This document shows positions 45,528 to 56,689 of a stretch of DNA of 64,000 nucleotides, piece after piece; position 1 is the stretch's first letter, and the number at the start of each line of letters is the position of its first letter. A program made the position numbers and the translations under genes. Origin of the DNA: Isoetes taiwanensis (lineage: Eukaryota > Streptophyta > Lycopodiopsida > Isoetales > Isoetaceae). The DNA lies in contig JAJEKV010000014.1 of assembly GCA_021234155.1 (NCBI GenBank), forward strand, positions 8,759,563-8,823,562, written 5' to 3'. Under the pieces are notes generated by a model, which saw only the letters and a program-made list of their open reading frames with translations, had not been told where the DNA came from and did no database searches.

Positions 45528-45566
45528 GATTCTATATATCACTATGTTTCCGTGATATATAGAATC
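45528..45566. repeat. 15-bp inverted repeat (hairpin, copy B)
   Basis: GATTCTATATATCAC pairs with GTGATATATAGAATC across a loop of 9 nt. It is the counterpart of 25977-26016. Confidence 0.8.
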
Positions 45567-48500
45567 ATGATGTAAAACAAGTTTGAGCGATGTGCCATAA
45601 CACGTGGATAAATGGATTGGCCACATGATTAACTTTCTTAACTTTTTAAGAGGTCCTCCATTTAAGCCGGAGGCCAGTTTCAGATCTTTCATTCGAGGGC
45701 GGCAGAATAAGAAAAATCCAGTTTATGTACTATGTAATTCACCGATGGGACAGTATTACGCCCCGTAAGGGCTTCAAGGAGCCGCCTTGAAGCCCTGTGG
45801 GGTGCAATACTGTCTAGCCAGTGGCTTAGGGGACATAATAAATCCTTTGGTTCAGATTATTATACGTGACATTCCACATAGAAATTGTTGGCTCGGGTTA
45901 TGGCGCAATTTCTTGCGAAGCTCTGGCAAAGTTTGTTGCTGGATTCAATGGTGAGTAAGGATTCTTTCGAGCTATTGCTCCAAAAAAATAGAAGCAGAGC
46001 TATAACAATCAAAAATATATTGCCGTAGATGGGAATCCGTTTACATCCAACAACGTAAAATAAGTTTGAGCGATGCGGCATAACATGTGTATAAATGGAT
46101 TGGCCACATGATTACAACTCTCTTATTTTTTTTTAAGAGATCCTCCATTTAAGTCAGAGGCCAGTTTCAGATCTTCTACTTGAGGGCGGCAGAGACAGTC
46201 ATGAAGCTGCATAGGTCAGCACGGGCTACGGTGGTGTGCCAGGGTGAACCCTCCGCTTTTTTCTCCTTAGGCAGAGGGGTGCGTCAGGGGTGCCCTTTGG
46301 CACCATTTTTGTTTACGATTGTGGCGGAGGCACTGTCTCCGTTGTTTTTGGCTGCAGTGGAGGAGGGGGTGGTGGATGGGCTTCGGATGCAGGATGGTAG
46401 TCAGCAGATTATTAACCAGTTCGCTGATGACACTTTTCTCTTCTTGGTGGCAGAAGAGAGGAATTTTGGAATGTGAAGGGTTTCTTTGGATACTTTCTCC
46501 TTGGCCTCGTGCATTCTTTTCTGAATTGGGGCAAATGCTCCGCATTATGGGCCCGATTGACTCCGCCTCCCCCTTGTTTGGCTCTATTCCCTTGGAAGGT
46601 GCTTCCGTGTAATGTGTGTACTAAGTCGTTGGGTATTCCCTTTGGAGGGGATGTTTCCATGGGGAGGGTGTGGGATGAGATTTTGCAGGGGTTGCAGAAA
46701 CACCTCAATTGGTGGAAGGGTAGCAAGTTGTCCATGGCATGTAGGATCACTATTGCCAAGTCAAGACTTTGTAGCACTCATGTGTATACAAAGATCTGCG
46801 ATGTTAGCTCCTCGAGGGTAAGATACGTGCTTTGGATAAGATAGTTCAAATTTTGTGTGGGGGGGGATGATGAAGGGGGTTGTTAAAGTGGCTTGGTGGA
46901 AGTGTCTCCGCCAGGGAGGATGGGGGCTTGGCCATTCCGGATTTGGCACCGCATAGTAAGGTGTTGGTCTCTAAGTTTATTTGGAGCATTCTCGCAGATG
47001 GAGCATCTTCTCTGGTGCGGCACTATTGTGGCAATCTCTTCGCCATTGTGTGGCATTTGGAAAGTCGTCTGCGTGCATGTAGAGTTGCCCCGGCAATGTT
47101 GTATGGTCTCCGGCCTTTCCCACATGCATCCCCTTTTCTCACGGGGGTGTTAAGGGCTTGGGATCACGCATGCGTGTGCTCTTCCAGCTAGATTATGCCT
47201 CGGTTTATCACCACTTCTTCTCCTTTCTTGTGGGTTCCTCTACCCCTAGCAGACTTGCCCTTGGTCGCCATCGGCATGCTCTGGGCCGCAGTTCGTTGGA
47301 GGGAAGCCGGCAGGCGGTGCTCACCTTGGAGGATTGGTATTGGGATGGTCACTAGCTTCGTGGGAGTTCTTCGAGCTCGCCACCGGGCGAAGGGCAGTGG
47401 CCAGGGCTATTCGGGAACAAGTGGCGGGGAGTATTCTCGCTACACATACCTATAGTCCCTCGGGGTGATGTGGTGGTGCAGGTTTGGAAGGTTCATCCGA
47501 TGTTGTATCTTCTTGTTTTGTGCGGTCTTGTTACCGGGTGTTGGCTATTCATGACACTCTGCCCCGCCGGGCAAGTGGTCTCGCAGCCTTCAGGGTTCTC
47601 GATGGCCGGTTTGGACGTGGACATGGAGCTCACTTCCCCAACCGAAGGTTCGGGTGCTTCGTGGGGTGGTGCACATTCAGATCGTGGTGAATGTCCTTGT
47701 GAGTCGGGCTTTAGGCGGTGTGAGCCCTCTTTGCCCTTGTTGTGGCCTTCATCGTGAGACCGTGGAGCATTGTCCGGTTTTATGCCCTCACTTGCTGCGG
47801 TGTTGCCGGGATTGGGTCGTGGCTCTGTTTCGTGAGATTGAATAGCCAACAATTGCCGCTTCATGTATATCCGGTGTTGGCCGCCAGACGGCAGAAGCAA
47901 GCCTTGCATCGTGGCGTGGCTTGGTTGGTGTGGTTGATTTGGAAGCGGCGGTGGTTGTGGATCTTTCAGGGGATTCAGCCACTGCGGCCCTCTCGATTCC
48001 TCGACTTCGTGTACAAGCTATTTCAAAGCTTTTTGGTGTTCCCGGGATTAGTAGAGCGGAAGTTTTCCATTTGGCGGGACTTCTTGGGTGTGGTAGATGG
48101 TGATGGCCAGTTTGTACAGCAGTAGAGTTGCAGTTGTTGTGGAGTGTCGAGGTATCACTGTCTCTTTGGGGCAGTTCTCTTTCCTCCTCACTTGCTTTGT
48201 AACATTACCATTCTTTTAATATATTGCTGACACAGTTCTTCAAAAAAAAAATAAGAAAAATCCAGTTTATGTACTGCATAATTCACCGGTAGAGCAAACA
48301 TTATGCCCCGTAGGGCTTTGAGGGGCCGCCTTGAAGCCCTATGGGGTGCAATACTGCCTAGCCGGTGACTTATGGGACGTTTGGTTCAGATTATGATACG
48401 TGACATTTCAAATAGAAATTGTTGGCTCAGGCTATGGCGCAGTTTCTTGCGGAGCCCTAGTAGAGTTTCTTGCTGGATTCAGTGGTGGGTAAGATTTCTT

Positions 48501-48590
48501 TCGAGCTATGGCTCTAAAAAATAGAAGCAGAGAGCTATAGCAATAAAAAACATGATTGATCCAGTAAAAATAAAAATTCTTTTATGTAGA
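45562..48590. repeat. ~485-bp tandem unit, second copy split by a LINE (copy B)
   Basis: Unit 1 spans about 45562-46046. Unit 2 is 46047-46193 plus 48252-48590. Unit 1 reads GGGCGGCAGAATAAGAAAAA continuously, whereas unit 2 has the LINE between GGGCGGCAGA and TAAGAAAAATCC, so the empty site is preserved next door. Each unit has a long hairpin: at 45751-45812 the stem includes AGGGCTTCAAGG pairing with CCTTGAAGCCCT, extended by CCCC/GGGG and CAGTATT/AATACTG. Confidence 0.8.
46194..48251 (+). mobile_element. 5'-truncated LINE with RT and zf-RVT (copy B)
   Basis: The element is about 2.06 kb and ends in a poly(A) at 48242-48251. The reverse transcriptase shows SLGRGVRQGCPLAPFLFTIV and the catalytic FADD in INQFADDTFLFL (about 46417-46437). 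Downstream are WGKCSALWA, KSLGIPFGGDVSMGRVWDEI, LNWWKGSKLSMACRITIAKS and KVAWWK. The zf-RVT part is NVLVSRALGGVSPLCPCCG with ETVEHC (47690-47780), followed by the W-rich tail (GVAWLVWLIWKRRWLWIFQG). Frames shift several times, commonly at CAG/CTG. The endonuclease and ORF1 are absent. It belongs to plant L1-type LINEs. Confidence 0.85.
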
Positions 48591-49223
48591 GCAGAGGAAC
48601 TCCTGCTGCTCATAAGCAAACAGAGGATAGCGATAGCGGTGCCGCTCTACAAGTGACTGTGTGATATAATCTAGGCTAAGGCCCGGATTCCATTACGAGT
48701 CTGTCACCTTTTTTTTTTCTATTCTAACTTCCATGCTTATTTCCGGACTCATGATTCCACTACAGCTCCGGCAGTCTTCTTAAGAACACTAATATGCTTA
48801 TGTGGCAGATCTTAGAAGGTGGTAACAGAAACTCCCGGGGGATCTTGCCCGGGAGTTAAATCAGTGATTTTGGGTGCCACATCAGAAATTCTTGGACTGT
48901 AGTGGAATGCAGAAATAAGGATTTCTTGCTGCCGTGGAGCTCTCAGGTTGATCCACCTCTGATCTTCCACCGGAGTGGAATCTGGGCCTAAATTTGACTA
49001 TATCAAGCGTTTATTATGTCATTTTAGCTCTTTTCTCTCATATACTATTTAGATACACCCACAAAGTCCCAGTCAGCATATCCTTGTAAATCTAATGGGC
49101 AGATGATGCTGAGTTGACATCTTTAAGCGTTTGAGATTGTGTTTGTGCATCAACGGCTCGCGTTGTTTGCTTTGGGATCGTGCCAACATCCAACGGACAG
49201 AAACGTCGACAACTTACGAAAGG

Positions 49224-49231
49224 TATATATT
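49224..49231 (+). promoter_or_regulatory. TATA-like element upstream of the kinase (copy B)
   Basis: TATATATT lies about 50 bp upstream of the chosen kinase ATG (49278), close to what a plant core promoter would need. It is identical in copy A (near 29615). Expression is not shown. Confidence 0.35.
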
Positions 49232-49277
49232 TGGTCCGTTTTCATTTGAGAGAGAGAGTTCACAGAGACGCGAAGAA

Positions 49278-50348
49278 ATGGAGACAGAGATGCAAGAGGC
49301 AGAAGAAGATGTTCTCAACTACACTTATTCGGCTTCATATCCTAATCTTTTGGAGCGCTATGATCTGGTGAAGGAGATAGGCAATGGCGCCCAAGCTACG
49401 GTTTTCCTTTGCAGGAGTAAAAGGGGTAAGAAACAGTTTGCTTGCAAAACCATCTCAATTGAGAAGGCCGAATACACAACGCCAGCAGAGGAGATAGAGA
49501 TTATGCAGAAATTGGCCAGCAGCCCTGGCATAATACTCTTACACGAAGTGATCATAGATGATGGTTACTGGCACCTGATCATGGAATTATGTGAATGTAG
49601 TTTGGTTGACCTAATTATGAACAGAGGCAGGTTATGCGAGAAGGAAGCGGCCCTTCTTATTCGAAACCTTTCACTAGCTATACAAGATCTACATCAAAAT
49701 GGTATTATCCACCGGGACCTGAAGCCAGATAACATTCTTGTGGTCTCAACAGCAAAACCTTACGATGTTAGGGTTTCGGATTTTGACATCTCGGCTTGTT
49801 TTACATGTTCTCCTCCCAATTTTACATCCTAAGTTGGAACCGATGGCTACTTTGCTCCTGAGGTTCTGCAGGGATATTATTCCACAGAGATAGACATATG
49901 GGGTTTGGGTTTGATATTATATCAGTCACTTACTGGCCTCAATCACTTCCCAAACTTAGAGACTGGTGAGATTGGAGAAAAACTGCTTAATGGTGAGGAT
50001 TTGGCTGTATCAGAGTTAGAATGGCCCGCTGGAATGGTATCAGAAGAAGCAAGGAGTCTTGTTTTGGCGATGTTGCGGCCTGATCCCGAGGAAAGAATAA
50101 GTTTGCAGCAAATATTATCACACCCTTGGATTGCCAAATACTCAGTTGCATGCGAAAGGAGAAGGATAAGGAGGACAAAGATTAAGATACCATGCGACAT
50201 GATGCATGAACAGGCAGCAGCTGAAAGCTTAAATCACAAGAGGCCATGCTATGAAGATGGTACATGTATGCTTCCTTCCAAACTCATCAAACTTCAAGGG
50301 ACTAGTGGATCACTGCAAGCATTGAAGCCATGTGCAACTGCTCGCTAA
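49278..50348 (+). pseudogene. Serine/threonine protein kinase, single in-frame stop (copy B)
   Basis: One frame of 356 codons carries a kinase domain with one TAA at codon 185 (49830-49832). It shows the glycine loop EIGNGAQATVFLC (about 33-45), the ATP lysine in FACKTI (57), the HRD loop IIHRDLKPDNILV (about 147-159) and GYFAPEVLQGYYSTEIDIWG (activation loop end and subdomain IX). The DFG motif is DFD (VSDFDIS), which would impair Mg binding by altering the conserved glycine. The stop falls between DFD and the APE motif, so any product would lack the C-lobe. ERISLQQILSHPWI closes the domain, as in CAMK-type kinases, and a basic tail and Cys-containing tail follow. I chose 49278 because the TATA-like site precedes it; an upstream in-frame start at 49131 would add 49 residues. 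Regulation is unknown. Confidence 0.82.
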
Positions 50349-51250
50349 TTGCTGATGAAGAATGGAAAAAAGCCCACACACAAGGGTATTGTCAGGTGGA
50401 TCACTGCGAGGAATGGAACCATGTGCAATTGCTTGCTAAAATTGCTGATGGGAATGAAAGTTACCAATTGTATATAAAATGTGTTACCAAGTCTGTAACA
50501 TCTTGGATTGCCAAATACTCAGTTGCATGTTAAAGAATGAGGATAAGGAGGACAAAGATTAAGATACCACGGGACATGATGCATGAACAGGCAGCAACCG
50601 AAAGCTTAAATCACAAGAGACCATATCACAAGAGGCCATGCTATGAGAATGGTACATGTATGCTTCCTTCTAAACTCATCAAATTCAAGGGACTAGTGGA
50701 TCACTGCAAGCATTGCCGCCATGTGCAACTGCTTGCTAATTGCTGATGAAGAATGGTAAAAAGCCTGCACACAAGGGTATTGTCAGGTGGATCGCTACCA
50801 GCAATGGAACCATGTGCAATTGCTTGATAAAATTACTGATGAAATGAAAGTTACCAATTGTACATAAAATGTGTTACCAGTTATGTAACACCTTTGGATT
50901 GCCAAATACTCAGTTGCATGTGAAAGGAGGAGGATAAGGAGTTTAAAGATTAAGATACCACGGGACATGATGTATGAACAAGCAGCAACTGAGAGGCCAT
51001 GCTATGAAGATGGTACATGTATGCTTCCTTCTAAACTCATCAAATTCCAAGGGATTAGTGGTGCAAGCATTGAAGCCACGTGCAATTGCTGATGAAGAAA
51101 GCAAAAAAGCCCACACACAAGGGTATTGGCAGGTGGATGGTTGCGAGCAATGAAGCCATGCGCAATTGCTTGCTAAAATTGCTGATGAACTGAAAGGGCA
51201 ATGAAATGGAAGTTGCCAATTGTATATAAAATGTGTTACCAATTCTGTAA
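50126..51250 (+). repeat. Three tandem repeats of the kinase 3' end (copy B)
   Basis: Units start with TTGGATTGCCAAATACTCAG at 50126, 50503 and 50894 (periods 377 and 391 bp); the last ends near 51250. Units 2 and 3 keep short open frames such as MMHEQAATESLNHKRP and CYENGTCMLPSKLIKFKG. The second unit carries an internal 15-bp duplication (ACAAGAGGCCAT/ACAAGAGACCAT). Confidence 0.88.
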
Positions 51251-51653
51251 CACAAAGACTTGTCCAAGGTTGGCTTGACATATGCCCCTTGATGTATCAA
51301 CATATTCTTTTAATGAAAGTATCTATATTTTTTATATTCTCATGGTGCAAAAAATGTAAATGTAAGCCTCATCAAGTCTTGAAAGATTGAAACAATTGAG
51401 AATGGATGTTAGCAGCAAATATGACCATCTGAAGTGGCATGGAGACAGCAGTTCAAATTATCCTTCATAAATAGGTATATTTTGCAGCTGTAATTGAATT
51501 TCGCTGCAGAATGCAGCATTGGATATTTGATGCATATTGTATAAACTGTATTGAGTGCAGGCTCGCAGATGCAGCCACCAATTTATTCTTTGTTGCCCTA
51601 TCTGCTAGGGTTATTTCTGCTGTTTTTGCTTCTAACCTCATATGACAGTGCAG

Positions 51654-51758
51654 GCGTATGATTATCCTTATTCAAGCCCTCATGTAGGAGAGATATGGCA
51701 CACTGTCATCATGACACACAAAGCTTTAACTCATGGAACACTTCCTCTAGAATACATG
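51654..51758 (+). other. Candidate 35-codon internal exon
   Basis: The segment is exactly 105 bp, preceded by GACAGTGCAG and followed by GTAGGT. It has one open phase throughout (AYDYPYSSPHVGEIWHTV to LPLEYM), with balanced amino-acid use. It looks like a true exon of a host gene or gene fragment. I cannot name the family, and no neighbouring exon is clear. Confidence 0.4.
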
Positions 51759-52811
51759 GTAGGTTTTTTGTGTATATTTTCCTTCTTCTCAGCTTCTAAG
51801 CATCTCAATTTCATTACAGATAGAACAAACTGAAGTAATGGCCATGGGCAAGTGTTGTTCCTTAGGTCGGTATCTTCTGTTGGCAGAAAAATCCGCAGTT
51901 AGTTCTTGCAAATCGTAACACAGAAAATGCAAATGTAAGGCTGATTCTTGCTCTATCACACCATTTCATGTCTTAAAAGATCGAAACAAGTATCCTAGCA
52001 AAAGTTATTAACTCTCCCACTGTGCATTTGATTTGATTTGATGTTCTATCATCATACTGAATTCTACTTAATGCATCTTGAACCATGTCCTGCAATGCCT
52101 TTCAGAATGGAGGTAGGTTAAGGTTATATGCATTTCCCTTTGGGATTCTTATATTTCTTTATATTGTTGGGTGTTGGTAGATTTTCTGCACAACATGAAT
52201 GGAGAAGAAGTTGGAGCTTTTCGTCTTAAAATTGCAAAAATCCTCAGAAAGGGTGGGTTTCCAAAGGTAAAGGATATTTTACCTTTCCTGGACAAAATTT
52301 TCTTGTTATCTGCGCCAACCAAGTTCTCAAATCAGTCACATGTGTCGTTTTATGCTCAAAGGCAACATTTAGAGGAGTTATGTTGATTGTAGGGCATGAG
52401 TTCTTTAGGTCTACGTCTCTTGTTAATCAACTTCACATTTCTTGTCTTGTACAATTGCATTGAAGGTACTTTCATGTCTTGTTTATGCCACTATTCGAAT
52501 TTGCCATAAACGTTACATAAACCTGTGAATTTTTGCGGTTCCTTTGCAGTTTCACACAATTCATTTATGATGTTATTTTCTTGTGCAGCCTCTTTTATGA
52601 CAAAAGGAATATAATGCGCATATGAGTCTTGTCTTGGGAGCTGACACGAGCATTATATTTCCTTTCCTGCACAAGATTTCCTTAAAATGGTGTTTCCTTA
52701 GAGGTAATGTGGAAATCTTGGCACCAAGCATTTTGGCATTCTCTTCTCACTGGAATTTACCTGTGTAGCAGAGATTGTTCATTGCGCTTTCGATGTGTAT
52801 GTTATTGCACT

Positions 52812-53286
52812 TTTGTAGCTATTGGAGAAAGACCCTAGACATGCAGATATAGATTGAGTTCACATTATCAACTGGAATTGAAGGTGGGAAGTCAACTTTT
52901 GTCCTATATAAAAGGCAAGTAGTGATGCAAGTTTTTGCTCCGCGGGTCATCCGCAGACACTAGCGACTTTGATGTAAGCGTCATTAATAACCCATTAAGA
53001 GACAAAATTTGTAGCTACTGGAGAAAGACTCTAGACGTGCAATGATGTAAGTGTCATTAGTAACCCATTAAGAGATAAAATTTGTAGCTATTGGAGAAAG
53101 ACCCTAGACGTGCAGATATAGATTGAGTTCACTTTTCAAGAAGAAGATTATCAACTAGCATTGAAGGTGGGAACTCAACTTTTGTGTTATGTAAAAGGCA
53201 AGTAGTGATGCAAGTTTTTGCTCCACGGTCCTCAGACACTAGCGACTTTGATATAAGCGTCATTAGTAACCCATTAAGAGACAAAA
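52812..53286 (+). repeat. Direct repeats of ~200 bp with a short middle copy
   Basis: A segment containing GTAGCTATTGGAGAAAGACC through AACCCATTAAGAGACAAAAT occurs at about 52812-53009, in shortened form at 53010-53082, and again at 53083-53286. The third copy flows into the 53184-53516 frame (MLCKRQVVMQVFAPRSSDTS), which has no known domain. Confidence 0.75.
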
Positions 53287-54436
53287 TTGAAGGAGACCAA
53301 AAGCCCAATGCATTTGATTATGCCATTTTTGCATTGTCATATGGAACCATAGCCATGAACCTATTTATTCTAAAACATATCACCTTCTCATGTATCTTCA
53401 AGGTACCTTCGGGTTTATCTATCATCATAGAGCAACCTCATGATATTGCCATGTTCGAAGCAAAATTGTCTTATTATATCATGCAAAAATTCATTTTGGA
53501 AGGAACAAGTTTATGAACATTATAATCTTGGTTCGGGAAGTAATGAGGAACCCTTGTAACCTAGCGCATACATTTGAAAACTAACAGTATAGTTTAGAAA
53601 TAGCAGGAAAATTTCCTCCTAAAAATAGCAATTGTGTTTGGTTACTTTTGCTAGAAATAGAGTGTGAGTATGTAGCTGGTAGGTTGGGCTAGATCCAGCA
53701 CGAAATGTTTCGATTGTGCTTAAAAAGTTCCCGAACCAAGGTTATAATAGCGTAGTCAAAACAAGCAAATCAAAATTGAACACCAAACCTTGATAGGATA
53801 TATGTAAAGAATCTTGATTACGACGAGACTTAGCATTTTTTATACCATGCTTTTGAAGGGGAAGCGGCCTTACCATTGCACCCAATGGTTGGGCACATTT
53901 ATTAGTTGGTCATGGAGATCACTTTGACTTGAACATCGCACATAATAGTTGGACAACTGCGTAGGACATGCAATTGGCTGCTTTTCACTTATATAGTTAA
54001 GTCTGAATTTGTATTATAGATTTCTTCTGTCCATTGCTTAACGAAATTGAAGGAGACCAAAAGCTAATGTCATTTGATTATGACATCCTTTGCAAATTTT
54101 GAACATTATCATTAAAACTTCATTACATTATCATGCTTCTAGAAGGAGCGTGGTGCTTGTCATATTGACATCATGCAAAAGTTCATGTTGGAAGGGACAG
54201 GTTTATGAACAATATAATAGCACTAAAAACGTGAGCTTGACGATGCCAGGCATTAGTCATGGACGTGTGGAATGGATAGATGTAGTCATGGAGGTACATG
54301 GAATGGAGAGATAATGGAATGTCTAGAGTTTAGGGTATTGGTTGATGCTTGTGACAATATACGCTTTTATCGAAGATGACAGATGTTAGGCATAGTCAAC
54401 AGATGTTAGACAGATGTTAGACTGCCCAGAATCGCA

Positions 54437-54592
54437 CTCGGTACTGTTGGGGGTCAAATCCCAACAGACGCAACGTAAGGTGGTTGGGGGCGGGGCCCAA
54501 CCGAGCAATGTAGTGTGGTGTGTGGTCACATGTCCAGTTGGATGCTGCCTAGTGGCGTGACGTTAAAACTACTATTCTATTCTATTCTATAA
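54437..54592 (+). mobile_element. Possible SINE-like sequence
   Basis: A T-arm-like hairpin (TGTTGGG / CCCAACA around GGTCAAAT, about 54442-54463) gives a B-box-like GGGTCAAATCC. About 130 bp later the sequence ends in a (TTCTA) repeat (about 54573-54590), a tail style seen in plant SINEs and LINEs. No convincing A box is visible, so this is tentative. Confidence 0.3.
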
Positions 54593-54721
54593 TTGCAATT
54601 GAAAAGTGGGTGTGTGTGGAATGGGAGATATGCGATTTCATAGACAAAGTCTAACCAGTTTGTTTGATGTGATCGATTACATGATTGCTATGTATGATTA
54701 TCTGTTGAATCCGAAGTTCTA

Positions 54722-55351
54722 TGTTATGTCCTTTCAGTTGTTTATGATATGGTAAATCCTCGAACCATAAACCCTTAAAAGCTAAACCCTTAAACTCTAA
54801 ACCCATAGAGCTTAACCCCTTAACCTACTGAATCAATCCAATGCCGATATCTATATAATCCGAAGTTCTATTGAAATGGATCTTGGCTTCAAAGAAGCTA
54901 CAAAGCAGATCAATCTACACCTTCCGCCTCTGCCCTCAGAATCCTTGATTCCCCCACGGTGTTTCAGTCCTCCCTGAAGACTCAGATTGATGCTGGCGCT
55001 TATAGAATTGATCAAGGATGGCTAAGGTTACAGTTTGCTGCTCCCTTTGGAAAAAATATGGGCTTTATATACAGGTCATGAAATGGGAATATGAAGAGCT
55101 CCCCTTGAAGCCTAGGGGCCGATTTGGCCAAATCGATCAGTTTCCTTGCTTCTAGATCCCTCCTAAGATCTAATCGATGCGTCAGAAGGCAGATCCGGGA
55201 GATTGCTTGCGCCAGAGCATAGCTCGATGGCTGTTGGCTTGCCCATCCAATCGGGCCATGCCACCTCACCCATTAATGAGGGATTTGTTTGCATAGCTAA
55301 CGATTTTTAATTCAGTTTACCTTGCCCATGTATTTTAACATGTTCATAACA
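54722..55351 (-). repeat. 3' LTR of the minus-strand gypsy element
   Basis: The inner edge is set by the minus-strand purine tract GAAAGAGGGAGG followed by TGTTATG (plus-strand CATAACA at 55345-55351). The outer edge is inferred from the matching TGTTATG at 54722-54728, which gives a 7-bp terminal inverted repeat and an LTR of 630 bp. A TGTATATAAAG TATA-like site lies on the minus strand near 55060-55075. The outer edge is uncertain. Confidence 0.5.
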
Positions 55352-55586
55352 TACCTCCCTCTTTCAAATCCTTGGTCCCCAAGGATTGTGGGAGTACATT
55401 TTGAAACCCATTCCCTGGGTCACCTCGTGACCATGGTTTCGTCATCTAGTCCCTTCAGAAACCCGTTCCTTGGGTCACCTCGTGACCATGGTTTCATAGC
55501 TCGTAGTTTGCGGATGTCCTTACTTGCCATCCCTGATGCAAGCCCATATTTTATTGTCCTAGGTAACTAACCTCATATTGACTCAA

Positions 55587-56680
55587 CTAATCTTTCCGTG
55601 GCCTCCACGGATTTTGAGTCAAATGAGGGTTTTGCTGCACGTACTCTTCACTCTCCCATGTGGCCTCGGAGAGTGATTGACCTTGCCACAAGATCAAGTA
55701 CTCCATAATATCTCTATTGCGCAGCTTCCAAATGCGAGTGTCTAGAATTGCTTCAGGAGTTACCTCAGAGGTAAGGGCTAGGGGTATTGTCGCTGGAGCA
55801 ATTACGTTGTCCGTGGACAATATCGCTTTCTTGAGTTGGCTTACATGGAAGACAGGATGCACTCCTATCCCATCTGGAAGCTCTAACTCATATGCTGTCT
55901 CGTTGATCCTTCTTAACACTTTGAAGGGTCTAGCATATCGGGGGGTCAATGTGGGAATCTTTCCCTTGACTAATGGCTTCAAGGTCCCAACCTTGAGTGC
56001 CGAGGGGTAAACTATTCGTAAGAATGCATACTCACCTTCCTTCAAGGTTACGTTTCTACGATGTTTGTTGGCATTTAACCTAGCTCGATCTTGAGCTCTC
56101 TTTAAGTTTGCCCTACAGTGATATAATATGGCTTGCATATCTTCCAACATATGGATAGCCGCATCAGTTTTCAAGTCTTGGTTAGTCCCAGTATATGATC
56201 TTGAGTTCCTACCCACCATTGCCATAAAGGGGCTCATTTTGGTTCCTGTGTGGTATGCGTTCTTGTAAGCGAACTCCACAAAGGGCAAATATTCCTCCCA
56301 CTTGGACTGTTTTTCAAATTCAAAACTTCTTAACATATCCTCCAGGACCATATTAATTCGTTCTGTTTGTCCATCAGTTTGGGGGTGATTTCCACTACTC
56401 ATACTGAGGCTTACTCCTAGCCCCTTCATGAAATCTTTCCAAAAGTGCCCCGTGAATTTAGAGTCCCGATCGCTTACAATTCTTCGTGGCAGACCAAGCA
56501 TAGGGTATACAACCCGTAGGTACTGCTTGGCCACATCCTGTCCAGTCACATCACCTCGTAGTGCTAAGAACTCTGCATACTTTGTCAGACAATCGACCAT
56601 CACTAGCACTTGGGTGTGTTGTCGATTGGATCGTGGGAGTGCAACTATGAAATCCATACTTATGCATTCCCTTTCCAAAT
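55587..56680 (-). CDS. Gypsy integrase core and chromodomain
   Basis: The longest clean frame in the window. From about 56672 leftward: ECISMDFIVALPRS (first catalytic Asp), RIVSDRDSKFTGHFWKDF (second Asp), NHPQTDGQTERIN (Glu), MSPFMAMVGRNSRS, the GPF/Y-like TPRYARPFKVLRRI and HPVFHVSQLKKAI. The C-terminal chromodomain is MEYLILWQGQSLSEATWESE, ending at a stop at 55587. The open frame begins further upstream (56789), but its first 35 residues are out of frame with the H2C2 part because of a one-base deletion near 56685. The integrase inserts element DNA, and the chromodomain is thought to guide it to modified chromatin. Confidence 0.9.
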
Positions 56681-56689
56681 ATATAATGG

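Larger units (their letters stand above)
31605..51217 (+). repeat. 19.6-kb tandem segmental duplication, unit B
   Basis: Unit B is the second copy and ends where copy A's homology stops, in GGAAGTTGCC at about 51217; from there single-copy sequence continues. Some blocks are identical to unit A (for example the 144-codon transposase frame), while others such as 38700-40020 and the gypsy integrase part are clearly diverged. Confidence 0.9.
51251..54436 (+). other. Single-copy flank, mostly non-coding
   Basis: The kinase trailer continues to about 51330 (TTTTAATGAAAG). Apart from the candidate exon at 51654-51758 and the repeats at 52812-53286, I see no supported gene. Frames at 52171-52386 and 53184-53516 have no recognisable domain. 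Four CAGATGTTAG-type motifs occur at 54385-54425. Confidence 0.5.

Noticed and set aside
49830..49832. Programmed stop-codon readthrough or selenocysteine in the kinase
   Set aside because: The codon is TAA, not TGA; land plants do not use selenocysteine; and no readthrough context or structure is evident. Simple inactivation is more likely.
54767..54835. Degenerate telomere-like TAAACCCTTAAA repeats
   Set aside because: Too few and too irregular to support an interstitial telomere; AT-rich low-complexity sequence is a simpler explanation.
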